DNA of 64,000 nucleotides, taken from assembly GCA_902826565.1 (NCBI GenBank), contig CADEFF010000001.1, forward strand, positions 21,845-85,844, given 5' to 3'. A model generated the notes under the pieces. It saw only the letters and a list, made by a program, of their open reading frames with translations, was not told the DNA's origin and made no database searches. The position numbers and the translations under genes were made by a program. Every line of letters starts with the position of its first letter. Within the stretch, counting starts at the first letter, position 1. Source of the stretch: an uncultured Rhodospirillaceae bacterium (GTDB lineage: Bacteria; Pseudomonadota; Alphaproteobacteria; Dongiales; Dongiaceae). Positions 19,045-29,798 of this stretch are shown here, piece after piece.

Positions 19045-19232
19045 CGTTCGGTTCTGCCTTTCGCGGACGGAGAACCGGCCGGGAGAGCCTCGTGTCCAAA
19101 ACCCGTCGCCCGGGCCCGTTCCGTCCGCTCCAAGAGATAAGCCGGAACCATGCCGGATCAAGGTTCGGGCGCGATCGCGGTCCCGGTTCGCCCGGCCTTG
19201 CGGCGACCGCCCCGGGCTTCTAGCTTTCGGTC

Positions 19233-19445
19233 ATGAGCAGCACCGATCGCGCTTCCGCCGCAAAACCCGCCAGCGCGCCCGAGCCCGGGGCAACGCCACC
19301 GGCGGCGACGGCGCCCCGGCCGAACCCCCTCGAAACCCCGGGGAAACCGGCGGGCAAGCCGGTGGCGGAGATCGGCGGCCCCAAGGGCCCGGAGCCGACC
19401 CGCTACGGCGACTGGGAAGTGAACGGCCGCTGCAGCGATTTCTGA
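19233..19445 (+). CDS. DUF1674 protein, SdhAF4-like succinate dehydrogenase assembly factor
   Basis: A 70-residue protein. The first 45 residues are a disordered Pro/Ala-rich leader. The rest is the diagnostic DUF1674 core [17 protein letters not shown], then GRCSDF at the very end. Mitochondrial and bacterial SDHAF4 relatives bind the flavinylated SdhA subunit and protect it during assembly of complex II; this role is inferred from the family. It is divergent from htpX and sits 34 bases before the second secreted paralogue, so they may share a transcript. Confidence 0.92.
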   Translation: MSSTDRASAAKPASAPEPGATPPAATAPRPNPLETPGKPAGKPVAEIGGPKGPEPTRYGDWEVNGRCSDF

Positions 19446-19479
19446 GCCGGTCCCGCCCGCCATTCTCCCGACGGTGTCC

Positions 19480-19968
19480 ATGATCCAGCCGCCTCGCCTT
19501 TCGCTCCTTGCGGCCGCCGCCGTTCTTCTTCTCGGTGCCTCGGCGGCGACGGCGCAGGAGCTGATCCAGCCGCTCTCCGTCGCGGGCTGGGAAGGCGGCG
19601 CCTATCGCCGCGACGACGGGCGCGTGCTCTGCGCGGTCTGGGATCAATATGCGGAAGGCGTCGGGCTCTGGCTCGGCTGGGACGAGACCGGCTTCTATAT
19701 CGACGTGGTCGATCCGCGGCTCGGCCTCAAGCCCGACCATGTCTATGGCGCGACCTTGCAGATCGACGATCGCTGGCGCGCGGAGGCCGAAGGCTATGCG
19801 ATCGCGGCGGACACCATCGCCATCACCTTCGGCAAGGACGAGGCGGCGATCAGCGCCTTCCGCGGCGGCAAGGAGCTCTATTTGCCGGAGATCGACCGCA
19901 GCTACACGCTGCACGGCACCAAGGACGCGATCGCCGAGCTGCTCCGCTGCTACCGCGCGCTGCAGTAG
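19480..19968 (+). CDS. Secreted hypothetical protein, paralogue of the protein at 17503
   Basis: A 162-residue exported protein with a clean signal peptide (LSLLAAAAVLLLGASAATA, cleavage about residue 25). The rest is a single domain resembling the 17503 protein without its Ser/Gly linker. Shared features are GWEGGAYR, GWDETGFY, ITFGKDE, YTLHGTKDAIAEL and CYR. Two cysteines only (C51 and C157) match C84 and C191 of the other. A GTG at 19474 is an alternative start. The alternating hydrophobic pattern suggests a beta-rich fold. Function unknown. Its gene ends 18 bases from the convergent acs stop. Confidence 0.8.
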   Translation: MIQPPRLSLLAAAAVLLLGASAATAQELIQPLSVAGWEGGAYRRDDGRVLCAVWDQYAEGVGLWLGWDETGFYIDVVDPRLGLKPDHVYGATLQIDDRWRAEAEGYAIAADTIAITFGKDEAAISAFRGGKELYLPEIDRSYTLHGTKDAIAELLRCYRALQ

Positions 19969-19986
19969 GCGCGCGCCGACCGCTCC

Positions 19987-21924
<1,938 letters not shown>

Positions 21925-22139
21925 CGATGCCATGCCTCCCAAGACCATGCCTCACAAGAAATGTCGGCGTTCCGACGGGCGGGCGTGATCCGGAAGCCCG
22001 GGATGCGCGGCCGCGACCTCTCGATTATCGACAGAAATCCGGGCGGAACAAGCGAGCCGCCTTGGGCCGCTCAAGGGAAGCTTAACCAGTTCCGGGCATA
22101 AGCGGGAGGATACCCCCTTCGGCAGCGGAGCCTGCGTCC

Positions 22140-23828
22140 TTGACCTTCTCCCGCCATGCGTCGATCAAGGCGACCTTCCGTCGCTTTGCCGCCATCGCCG
22201 GGCTTTTCCTGGTCGCGATGGGGGCGACCGGCTACTGGATCGCGGCGCGGCAATCCGCCGCGCTCGACAATGTGCTGGTGGCGACGGCGGCGCTCCGCAA
22301 TCACCTCGAAGCCGGCATGATGCAGAACGCGCTGCGCGGCGACCTGCTGGCCGCGCTGCAGAGCGCGAAAGCGGGCGACCGCGCCGGGCTCGCCCGGATC
22401 GAGGCCGAGCTCGCCGCCCATGCCGCAACGCTTCGCGCACGCTTCGACGCCAATGCCGCCCTTCCCTTCGACCCCGGAATCAAGGCCGCCGAAGCGCAGC
22501 TCATGCCGCAGCTCGCCGCCCATATCGCCGCCGTCGCCTCGCTCGTCTCGCTCGCGGGCCAGAATCCGGCGACCGCCGAATCGAGGCTCGTGCCCGTCAT
22601 GGAACGCTTTGCCGCGCTCGCCCAGGCGATGGCGTCGGTGACCGAGCGCCTCGCCGCCTCCGCCGCGGCCGCGCGCGAAGCGGCGAATGAGAAAGCGTCG
22701 GTCGCGACCGCAGGCATCATCCTGACCGCGCTCGCCGCCTTCCTCCTGCTGGCCCTGCTCGCGACGCGCCTCGGCCGTCAGATCGTCCATCCGCTCGATC
22801 GCCTCACGCGGGCCATGGGCGCGCTCGCCGCGGGCGACCGCGGCACCGTCATTCCGGAACAGGACCGCACCGACGAGATCGGCCGCATGGCGGCGGCGCT
22901 TCAGGTCTTCAAGGAGAACGCCGCCGTCGCCGACGCCTTCGCCGTCGCGCAGACCCGCGAGCAGCAGGCGCGCGACGAGCATGCCCGCCGGATCGACCGG
23001 TTGAGCCGGAATTTCGACGAGCGGGTGAGCGGCCTGCTGCAGGAGGTGCTGCAGGCGACGGGCGAGATGGAAACCATGGCCGAGGCGATGGCCGCGACGG
23101 CGCTCGATACCGGCGCCCGCTCGCGCACCGTCGCCGCCGCCGCGGCCGGCGCCTCCGCCAATGTCGGCACGGTCGCCGCCGCGACCGAGGAGCTCGCCAG
23201 CTCCGTCACCGAGATCGGCCAGCGCGTGCAGCGCTCGACCGAGATCGCCGGCCAGGCCGTGGCCGAGGTCGGCCGCACCAACGAAACCATGCAGGGCCTC
23301 GCCACCGCCGCCGAGCGGATCGGCAAGATCGTCGGCCTCATCGGCGAGATCGCGAGCCAGACCAACCTGCTCGCCCTCAACGCGACCATCGAGGCGGCCC
23401 GCGCCGGCGAGGCCGGGCGCGGCTTCGCGGTGGTCGCGGCCGAGGTCAAGTCGCTCGCGACCCAGACCGGCAAGGCGACGCAGGAAATCGCGGCGCAGAT
23501 CGCCGACGTGCAGTCCGTCAGCGCCCGCGCCGTGGCGGCGATCGACGGCATCGGCCGCACCATCGGCCAGCTCGCCGAGATCGCGACCGAGATCGCGAGC
23601 GCAGTCGAGGAACAGTCGGCGGCGACGCGCGAGATCGCGCGCAACGTGCAGCAGGCCTCGGGCGGCACCGCCGCCGTCTCGGGGAATATCGCGACCGTCG
23701 ATGCCGCGGCCGACGAGACGGGACGCGCGGCGCAGCAGATGCTGGGATCGATCCAGGCGCTCGCCGAACGCTCGACCGGCCTCGGCGGCGTGATCGGCCG
23801 CTTCCTCGAGGAAGTGAAGGCGGCCTGA
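22140..23828 (+). CDS. Methyl-accepting chemotaxis protein
   Basis: A 562-residue transmembrane chemoreceptor. TM1 lies at about residues 15-35. A small periplasmic helical sensor region of about 150 residues follows, then TM2 near 192-212 and a HAMP domain ([35 protein letters not shown]). The cytoplasmic coiled coil has the conserved tip [27 protein letters not shown]. The C-terminus lacks a CheR-tethering pentapeptide. Between the upstream in-frame stop (22083) and the HAMP no ATG or GTG fits; the first usable start is the TTG at 22140, with GGAG about eight bases before it. Ligand unknown. No che genes are in the window. Confidence 0.92.
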   Translation: MTFSRHASIKATFRRFAAIAGLFLVAMGATGYWIAARQSAALDNVLVATAALRNHLEAGMMQNALRGDLLAALQSAKAGDRAGLARIEAELAAHAATLRARFDANAALPFDPGIKAAEAQLMPQLAAHIAAVASLVSLAGQNPATAESRLVPVMERFAALAQAMASVTERLAASAAAAREAANEKASVATAGIILTALAAFLLLALLATRLGRQIVHPLDRLTRAMGALAAGDRGTVIPEQDRTDEIGRMAAALQVFKENAAVADAFAVAQTREQQARDEHARRIDRLSRNFDERVSGLLQEVLQATGEMETMAEAMAATALDTGARSRTVAAAAAGASANVGTVAAATEELASSVTEIGQRVQRSTEIAGQAVAEVGRTNETMQGLATAAERIGKIVGLIGEIASQTNLLALNATIEAARAGEAGRGFAVVAAEVKSLATQTGKATQEIAAQIADVQSVSARAVAAIDGIGRTIGQLAEIATEIASAVEEQSAATREIARNVQQASGGTAAVSGNIATVDAAADETGRAAQQMLGSIQALAERSTGLGGVIGRFLEEVKAA

Positions 23829-23865
23829 AGAGCCGCCTCCCCGCGTCGGCCCCGTTAGCCCCGCC

Positions 23866-25233
23866 TTACGCGATCGCCCGGCTCTCGGCCGGCGGCGGCA
23901 CGGGCTTCGCGCCGAGCGCATACCAATCCACCTTCCGCGTCAAATACATGGCGATCGCGAGGGTGACGAAGAGCCCGACGGCGCCCATCAGCAGGCTGTA
24001 GGTCTCGGCCTGCAGCAGCACATAGAGAAAGCCGTGCAGCAGGGCGAGGAGCGCCGCGATCGCGCCGCCCGCGGCCCTGCCGACCGTGCTGCCGATATAG
24101 AGGCCGTTGAGCCCGATCACCGCGATGGAAGCGAGGAGATAGGCGAGGCCGAAGCCCATCTGCTCGGCCAGCGCCAGCAGCAGCAGATAGAAGACCGCGA
24201 TCGCGGCGCCGACCATCAGATATTGCACGAAATGGGTGCGGGTCCCGCGCACCACGCCGAACACGAAGATCGTGGCGAAGCTGAGGGCGATGACGAGGAT
24301 GCCGTATTTGCCGATGCGGTCCGTCTGCTGATAGACGTCGCCCGGCTCGACGAGCGCCACGCCGAAGGCGTCCTGCTCGACGGCCGGAAAATCGAGATCG
24401 TCGCTGCGCCAGGCCTGCGGATAGTTCCGCGCCAGCGCGGAGACGCGCCAGAGCCCGTCGAAGCCTTGGTCGGTGATGGTGCGCGCCTCGGGCAGGAAGC
24501 TGCCGATGAAGTTCGGATGCGGCCAGTCGCCGGCGAGCTTCAGCGCCGTCGTGCGCCCCATCGGCAGGATGTCGATCGCCCGGGTGCCGTTGATCGCGAG
24601 CGTGATGGTGAAGGCGCCGGGGCCGCGGCCGGGCGCGAGGCCGGGAAGCTTTGCATGGGCTCCGCTTTCGAAGAGGCGGCCCTGCGGCAGCCCCGGCACC
24701 GGCGCGAGGGACTTGCCGTCGAGCGTGATGGCGAGGTCGCGCACCCCGCCCATGTCGGCGATGCCGAGGCCGAGGCTCGCCTCGGACCAGAGGATGTCGG
24801 CCGGATCGATCGCCGCGGCGGCGGGGTCGGGCGCCGGCAGCGTCCCGGTCAGGGTCAGCATCGCGTCATAGACCAGCACCTCATAGACCGAGCGATGGCG
24901 GCGTTCGGTCGCGAGCCGGCCGTCGATGACCAGCGTCTCCGGCAGGATGTAGAGAAAGCGCTTCTCGATGCGCGGGTTCGCGTTTGGCTGCGGGATGCGG
25001 ACCTGATAGGGCAGCGCGAGATAGGGACCGGCGATCCGCTGCGCCCTGCCCCATTGCGCCGCGATCTCGTTCTCGACGTCGTAGCCGCGGCTCTGGCGTT
25101 CCCAGAGCAGCCCGCGGATCGTCTCCAGCGGCGCCATCAATATCAGCGTCAGCAGCCCGAGCATCAGGATGCGCTTGGTGACCGCGAATCCCGCCTGCGC
25201 CTGGGGGTCGCCCTTGAGCAATGCGCCGATCAT
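23866..25233 (-). CDS. creD: Inner membrane protein CreD-like (cell envelope integrity)
   Basis: A 455-residue polytopic membrane protein of the CreD family. An N-terminal hydrophobic segment (residues 20-40, ILMLGLLTLILMAPLETI) is followed by the family signature RGLLWERQSRGYDVENEIAAQWG and a large periplasmic beta-rich region to about residue 300 (including FIGSFLPEARTI). Five or six helices follow, with THFVQYLMVGAA and FYLLLLALAEQMGF. In enterobacteria CreD responds to CreBC. No two-component pair is adjacent here, so regulation is unknown. The 132 bases between this start and the Rieske gene stop show nothing notable. Confidence 0.9.
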   Translation of the reverse strand: MIGALLKGDPQAQAGFAVTKRILMLGLLTLILMAPLETIRGLLWERQSRGYDVENEIAAQWGRAQRIAGPYLALPYQVRIPQPNANPRIEKRFLYILPETLVIDGRLATERRHRSVYEVLVYDAMLTLTGTLPAPDPAAAAIDPADILWSEASLGLGIADMGGVRDLAITLDGKSLAPVPGLPQGRLFESGAHAKLPGLAPGRGPGAFTITLAINGTRAIDILPMGRTTALKLAGDWPHPNFIGSFLPEARTITDQGFDGLWRVSALARNYPQAWRSDDLDFPAVEQDAFGVALVEPGDVYQQTDRIGKYGILVIALSFATIFVFGVVRGTRTHFVQYLMVGAAIAVFYLLLLALAEQMGFGLAYLLASIAVIGLNGLYIGSTVGRAAGGAIAALLALLHGFLYVLLQAETYSLLMGAVGLFVTLAIAMYLTRKVDWYALGAKPVPPPAESRAIA

Positions 25234-25365
25234 CCGTTCCCCTCTTCTGCCCGCGCGAGGGATCGGCCGAGGCCGTCCGGCGCTTCCGGCAACGCTCGGG
25301 ATAGCCGCGCCGCATGGCGGAAGCGGCCCGGCCGCGCGGCATTTTCGGGGCGTTTGAGCGGCAGT

Positions 25366-25740
25366 TCAGCCCGTGAGCAGAACCCAGCCTGCCTCGAGGC
25401 GGATCGCTTCGGGCGTGAGGCTTTTGCCCTGGCAGGGGCCGGCGATGCAGAACCCGTCGGCGAGGCGGAAGAGCGCGCCGTGACTCTGGCAGAGGAAATA
25501 GGCGCCGTCTTCGGTGAGGAAGCGGTCGGGCGCGATGTCGAGCGGCGTGCCGACATGCGGGCAGGCATTGCGCCAGCCGCGGACCCGATCGGCGTCGCGA
25601 TGCAGGAAGACCTCGCGGCGGGCGCCACCCTCGCCGATCACGAAGCCGCGCGCGGTACCCTCCGGCAGCGCCTCCAGCCGGCAGAGCCGGATCGGCGGCC
25701 CCCCGACAGGCGATCGGCCGGTCGGTGCGGGATCGTTCAC
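25366..25740 (-). CDS. Small Rieske [2Fe-2S] protein
   Basis: A 124-residue soluble Rieske ferredoxin-like protein. The cluster ligands are complete: C60-P-H62 and C84-Q-S-H87, in the contexts ACPHVGTPLD and LCQSHGALF. A second pair of cysteines (C98, C103) lies in the GFCIAGPCQGKSL end, where Rieske proteins keep Pro/Gly-rich loops. The GTG start overlaps the stop of the EVE gene (GTGA), indicating translational coupling. No oxygenase component is nearby. It could serve as an electron carrier or be a stand-alone protein; partner unknown. Confidence 0.9.
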   Translation of the reverse strand: MNDPAPTGRSPVGGPPIRLCRLEALPEGTARGFVIGEGGARREVFLHRDADRVRGWRNACPHVGTPLDIAPDRFLTEDGAYFLCQSHGALFRLADGFCIAGPCQGKSLTPEAIRLEAGWVLLTG

Positions 25741-26150
25741 GCCTTCATGCCGCCCATCTTGTTGAGCAGCTTCCAGGCGGCGGCATCCACCGGCATGACC
25801 GAGAGCCGCGACTGGCGCACCAGGCCGAGCCCGGCGAGCCTCGGCTCGGCCTTGATCTCGGCCAGCGTCACCGGCCGCTTCAGCGGCTCGACCGCCTTCA
25901 GATCGACCATGCCGAAGCGGCCGGTCTTGTCGGAGGGGTCGGGGTAGTAGGTCTTCGCGACCTCGGCGATGCCGACGATCGCGAGCCCCTCGACCGAATG
26001 ATAGAAGAACACCCGGTCGCCGATTTTCATGCCCTTGAGATTGGCCGCGGCCTGATGGTTGCGCACGCCGTTCCAGTGCGTCCGCTTCTCCTGGACCAGC
26101 TTCTCCCAGGAATAGGAGGCGGGTTCGGATTTGACGAGCCAGTAGGCCAT
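25737..26150 (-). CDS. EVE domain protein
   Basis: A 137-residue protein that is a single EVE domain, the PUA-like fold related to YTH that reads modified bases in nucleic acids. Landmarks are the N-terminal YWLVKSEPASYSWE, THWNGVRNHQAAANLK, GDRVFFYHSVE, IVGIAEV, and the C-terminal LVRQSRLSVMPV. In proteobacteria such small EVE proteins are widely conserved beside tsaD, gpsA and YciI genes, as here. A housekeeping role tied to RNA is suspected but unproven. It overlaps the Rieske gene by four bases and follows the YciI gene by 14 bases. Confidence 0.95.
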   Translation of the reverse strand: MAYWLVKSEPASYSWEKLVQEKRTHWNGVRNHQAAANLKGMKIGDRVFFYHSVEGLAIVGIAEVAKTYYPDPSDKTGRFGMVDLKAVEPLKRPVTLAEIKAEPRLAGLGLVRQSRLSVMPVDAAAWKLLNKMGGMKA

Positions 26151-26164
26151 GGCCTTCTCCCTCC

Positions 26165-26449
26165 TCAGCCCTTCCAGACGACCTGCTTCCAGGGCGCGAT
26201 GGCGACGGAGGCGAAGAGGCCGGCCTTGGTATAGGGATCGCCCGCGACGAAGGCTTCGGCATCGGCCTTGGCGGGCACATTCAGGATCAGCAGGCTCCCC
26301 ACCATCGCCCCGCCATCGTCGCTCAGGATCGGTCCCGCCATCTGGATCTTCGCGTCATGGGCCTTCAGATAGTCCAGATGCGCGGGCCGGTTGGCGGCGC
26401 GGAGCGCGGCCGCGCCCGGCTTGTCGAGGCAATGCAGCACGAAATGCAT
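26165..26449 (-). CDS. YciI family protein
   Basis: A 94-residue dimeric ferredoxin-like (alpha/beta barrel) protein. The start MHFVLHCLDKPGAA is typical, and RPAHLDYLKAH supplies the conserved His of the family's putative active site. GDPYTKAGLFASVAIAPW closes the domain. Family members are small enzymes or accessory domains of unknown reaction. The ATG at 26449 is chosen because the 57 residues upstream in frame are an Arg-rich shadow. It belongs to the minus-strand run tsaD-gpsA-YciI-EVE-Rieske. Confidence 0.92.
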   Translation of the reverse strand: MHFVLHCLDKPGAAALRAANRPAHLDYLKAHDAKIQMAGPILSDDGGAMVGSLLILNVPAKADAEAFVAGDPYTKAGLFASVAIAPWKQVVWKG

Positions 26450-26516
26450 GATGGCGGTTCCCTTCGCTTCCCTGCCGGCGCGTCCGGCGTCAGCGGGCGA
26501 TCCTAGTCGGGCCCCT

Positions 26517-27539
26517 CTAGCGAGTCGATGGCGCCGCGGCGTCCGGCTCGCTGCGCGGCGGCCGCTGCAGCAGCGCTTCCAGCGCGGTCTCGATCGCGGC
26601 GCCGCGATTGAGGATGGCATCGACCGCGGTCGCGATCGGCATCTCGATCCCGGCCGCCGCCGCCATGCGACAGACGGCGGCGGCGCTGTAGAGCCCCTCG
26701 GCCACGGTGCGCCGGCCGGCGAGATAATCCGCGAGCGTCCGGCCTTCGCCGAGCGCGATCCCGAGCGAGAGGTTGCGCGATTGCCGGCTCGTGCAGGTGA
26801 GGACGAGATCGCCGAGGCCGGAAAGCCCCATCAGCGTCTCGGCTCGCGCGCCGGTGGCGGCGCCGAAGCGCATCATCTCCGCGAGCCCGCGCGCGACCAG
26901 CGCCGCGCGCGCATTGTCGCCGAGCTTGCGGCCGATCGCGATGCCGCAGGGGATGGCGAGCACGTTCTTCACCGCGCCGCCGAGCTCGACGCCGGTGAGA
27001 TCGTCGGTCCAATAGAGCCGGAAATGGGAGGAGCCGAGCGAGGCGGCGAGCGATTTGCCGAGCCCGGCATCGGCGGCGCCGACCGTGGCCGCGCTCGGCA
27101 GGCCGGCCGCCACCTCGGCCGCGAAGGTGGGACCGCTCAGCACCGCGATCGGCCGGTCCGGCAGCGTCTCGGCGAGCACGAGGCTCATCGGCTTCGCGGT
27201 CTGCTGCTCGATCCCCTTGCAGCAGACGACGAGGGGCGTCTCGCGCGGCAGGTAGGAGGCCATCTGCTGCGCGACCTCGCGCAGGGTCTGCGCCGGCACC
27301 GCCAGCAACAGCGCATCGCGGCCGGCGAGATCGGTAAGCCGCGCCGTGGCGATCACCGCGTCCGGAAGCTGGATATCGGGAAGATAGTCGGGATTATGCC
27401 GGGTTTCGTTGATGCGGCTCGCCGTCTCCTGCCGGTGCGCCCAGAGCAGCGCCTCGCCGCCGGCCCGCGCCGCGGCGGTCGCGAGCGCCGTGCCCCAGGC
27501 GCCCGCGCCGACGATGCCCCAGCGGCGGAAGCCGCTCAT
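26517..27539 (-). CDS. gpsA: Glycerol-3-phosphate dehydrogenase [NAD(P)+]
   Basis: Reduces dihydroxyacetone phosphate to sn-glycerol 3-phosphate for phospholipid synthesis. The 340 residues include the NAD motif GIVGAGAWGTALA at 9-20, LLLAVPAQTLRE, VVCCKGIEQQT, AVLSGPTFAAEVA, the catalytic-Lys stretch GGAVKNVLAIPCGI and GLSGLGDLVLTCTS. The ATG overlaps the tsaD stop by four bases (ATGA), giving coupled translation. A very long open frame continues upstream on this strand, but it is antisense to hemC and hemD and not part of the gene. Confidence 0.97.
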   Translation of the reverse strand: MSGFRRWGIVGAGAWGTALATAAARAGGEALLWAHRQETASRINETRHNPDYLPDIQLPDAVIATARLTDLAGRDALLLAVPAQTLREVAQQMASYLPRETPLVVCCKGIEQQTAKPMSLVLAETLPDRPIAVLSGPTFAAEVAAGLPSAATVGAADAGLGKSLAASLGSSHFRLYWTDDLTGVELGGAVKNVLAIPCGIAIGRKLGDNARAALVARGLAEMMRFGAATGARAETLMGLSGLGDLVLTCTSRQSRNLSLGIALGEGRTLADYLAGRRTVAEGLYSAAAVCRMAAAAGIEMPIATAVDAILNRGAAIETALEALLQRPPRSEPDAAAPSTR

Positions 27540-28612
27540 GCCTTCACCCCGGCGCCGACCGCCTTGGGGGCGTCCGGATCGAGCGGCCAGCGCGGCCGCG
27601 CCGCGACCAAGCTCTCGTCCCCGGCGCCCGCCCGAAGCCGCTCGATGCCGGCCCAGGCGATCATCGCGGCATTGTCGGTGCAGAGCGAGGCCGGCGGCGC
27701 CACCATGGGCAATCCGGCCGACCGCGCGACCTCGGCGAGGCTTGCGCGGATGCGCCGATTGGCGGCGACCCCGCCCGCCACCACCAGCGCGGTCGGGGCG
27801 GCGCCTTCGCCTTGCGCCCGGGCGAGGGCGCGCGCGGTGCGATCGGCGAGCGATGCCGCGATCGCCTCCTGCAGCGCGAGCGCGAGCGCGTCGCGATCCG
27901 CCTCGCCAAGCCTGCCGATGCCGCCCAGGGCGATCACCCGCTCGCGAAGCGCGGTCTTGAGGCCGGAGAAGGAGAAATCGCAGCCCGGCCGGCCGAGCAT
28001 CGGCCGCGGCAGGGCGAATTGCGTCGGATCGGCCCCGGCCGCCTCGGCGCGGGCCGCCGCCGCCTCGATCGCCGGCCCGCCCGGATAGCCGAGGCCCAGC
28101 AGCTTCGCGCCCTTGTCGAAGGCCTCGCCCGCCGCATCGTCGACCGTGGTGCCGAGCCGGCGATAGCGGCCGATGCCGGCGACCAGCAGCGTCTGGCAAT
28201 GGCCGCCCGAGACCAGCAGCAGCAGATAGGGGAACGCGATCCCGTCGGAAAGGCGCGGGCTCAGCGCATGGCCTTCGAGGTGATTGATGGCGAGGAAGCG
28301 CTTGCCGCTCGCGAGCGCCAGCGCCTTGCCGAAGGTGACGCCGACGAGGAGCCCGCCGATCAGGCCGGGGCCCGCCGTGGCGGCGATGGCATCGACCTCG
28401 CCCAGCGTCATGCCGCCCTGACGCAGCGCCGCCGCGGTCAGCCGGTCGAGATGATCGAGATGGCTGCGCGCCGCGATCTCCGGCACCACCCCGCCATAGG
28501 GCCGATGCTCGTCGAGCTGCGACAGCACGAGATCGACAATGATGCGACGTTCGCCGTCGACGATGGCCGCCGCCGTCTCGTCGCAACTGGTTTCGAGGCC
28601 GAGGACCCGCAT
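27536..28612 (-). CDS. tsaD: tRNA N6-adenosine threonylcarbamoyltransferase
   Basis: Transfers threonylcarbamoyl from TC-AMP onto A37 of ANN-decoding tRNAs together with TsaB and TsaE. The protein has 358 residues, normal length. The ASKHA-type N-terminus LGLETSCDETAAAIV is followed by VVPEIAARSHLDHL. The metal-binding motif is NHLEGHALS. VSGGHCQTLL and VVAGGVAANRRIR are also conserved. It heads the minus-strand run into gpsA, with which it shares four bases, and is divergent from hemC. Confidence 0.97.
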   Translation of the reverse strand: MRVLGLETSCDETAAAIVDGERRIIVDLVLSQLDEHRPYGGVVPEIAARSHLDHLDRLTAAALRQGGMTLGEVDAIAATAGPGLIGGLLVGVTFGKALALASGKRFLAINHLEGHALSPRLSDGIAFPYLLLLVSGGHCQTLLVAGIGRYRRLGTTVDDAAGEAFDKGAKLLGLGYPGGPAIEAAAARAEAAGADPTQFALPRPMLGRPGCDFSFSGLKTALRERVIALGGIGRLGEADRDALALALQEAIAASLADRTARALARAQGEGAAPTALVVAGGVAANRRIRASLAEVARSAGLPMVAPPASLCTDNAAMIAWAGIERLRAGAGDESLVAARPRWPLDPDAPKAVGAGVKA

Positions 28613-28722
28613 GGTGCCGGCACTCTAGGGCCGGGCCGCGGGCTTCGCCAGTTTCGGGTTCGCCCTCTGGCAACATGAGCGTCCTCTCGGGTTTCGGATC
28701 CGTCGAGCCCGCGCATGAGATT

Positions 28723-28790
28723 CCGAGCGGGAATTGTGACGGGGCGGAAACTGCGGCGGGGCCGAAACGGCGGCCGAGCGGAAACTGTGG
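28723..28790. repeat. Four 17-bp tandem repeats upstream of hemC
   Basis: Four head-to-tail 17-base units (28723-28739, 28740-28756, 28757-28773, 28774-28790) follow the pattern CCGRGCGGAAACTGYGG, with the first the most diverged (CCGAGCGGGAATTGTGA). They sit 51 bases before the hemC ATG in the 229-base gap shared with tsaD. Equal phasing suggests either replication slippage or an array of protein sites. Confidence 0.75.
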
Positions 28791-28841
28791 CGTCGACCCG
28801 CCGCCTTGCCAGCCCGGCGGCGACCGCCTAAAGCTTCGCCC

Positions 28842-29789
28842 ATGAACGCAGGCGCGCTTCCGCTCCGGATCGGCACCCGCGGCAGCCCGCTTGCCCTGAA
28901 GCAGGCGGCGCTGGTGCGCGAGCGTCTCGTCGCCGCGCATCCCGCCCTTGCCGCGCCGGACGCGATCCGCATCGAGACGATCCGCACCACCGGCGACAAG
29001 GTGCAGGATCGCCCGCTCGCCGAGATCGGCGGCAAGGGACTCTTCTCCAAGGAGATCGAGGAGGCGCTGCTCGAGGGCCGCATCGATCTTGCCGTCCATT
29101 CCATGAAGGACATGGAGACCGTCCTGCGGCCCGGTCTCGCCATCGCGGCGATGCTGGAGCGCGAGGATCCGCGCGACGCCCTCCTCGCGCGCGAGGGCCG
29201 CAGCGTCGCGACGCTCCCGCAGGGCGCCGTGGTGGGCAGCGCCTCGCTCCGCCGCCGCGCGCAGCTCCTGGCCGCGCGACCCGATCTCTCGGTGGTGATG
29301 CTCCGCGGCAATGTCGGCACCCGGCTCGAAAAGCTCGCTTCCGGCGCCGTCGATGCGACGATCCTCGCCATCGCCGGCCTGAAGCGGCTCGGCATGGCCG
29401 ATCGCGCGACGGCGATCCTCGCGCCGGAGGAAATGCTGCCGGCGGCCGGGCAGGGCGCCATCGGCGTCGAGATCCGCGCCGACGATCCGCGATGCCGCGA
29501 CTGGCTCGCCACGATCGATCATGCGCCGACGCGGATCGCGGTCGCGGCCGAGCGCGCCTGCCTCGCCGCTCTCGACGGCTCCTGCCGCACCCCGATCGCG
29601 GTCTTCGCCGAACCGGTCGAATCGGGCCGGCTCCGGCTCCGCTCGCTCCTCGCCTTGCCCGACGGCAGCAAGGTCCATCGCGACGACAGGACCGGCGACG
29701 CCAGGGATTCGGCGGCTCTCGGCCGTGCGGCCGGCGAAGCGCTCAGGGGCAAAGCGGAGCCGGCTTTCTTCGACGCGATGAAGCATTAG
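28842..29789 (+). CDS. hemC: Porphobilinogen deaminase (hydroxymethylbilane synthase)
   Basis: Condenses four porphobilinogens to hydroxymethylbilane in haem and cobalamin synthesis. The 315 residues start with the family motif RIGTRGSPLALKQA. TTGDKVQDRPLAEIGGKGLFSKEIE, HSMKDMET, the substrate-binding GSASLRRRAQL and RGNVGTRL follow. The dipyrromethane cofactor Cys is in DGSCRTPIAVFA. The ATG at 28842 is preferred over the 36-base longer frame because the extra residues are Arg/Pro-rich. hemD begins nine bases after the stop. Confidence 0.97.
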   Translation: MNAGALPLRIGTRGSPLALKQAALVRERLVAAHPALAAPDAIRIETIRTTGDKVQDRPLAEIGGKGLFSKEIEEALLEGRIDLAVHSMKDMETVLRPGLAIAAMLEREDPRDALLAREGRSVATLPQGAVVGSASLRRRAQLLAARPDLSVVMLRGNVGTRLEKLASGAVDATILAIAGLKRLGMADRATAILAPEEMLPAAGQGAIGVEIRADDPRCRDWLATIDHAPTRIAVAAERACLAALDGSCRTPIAVFAEPVESGRLRLRSLLALPDGSKVHRDDRTGDARDSAALGRAAGEALRGKAEPAFFDAMKH

Positions 29790-29798
29790 GATAGGGCC

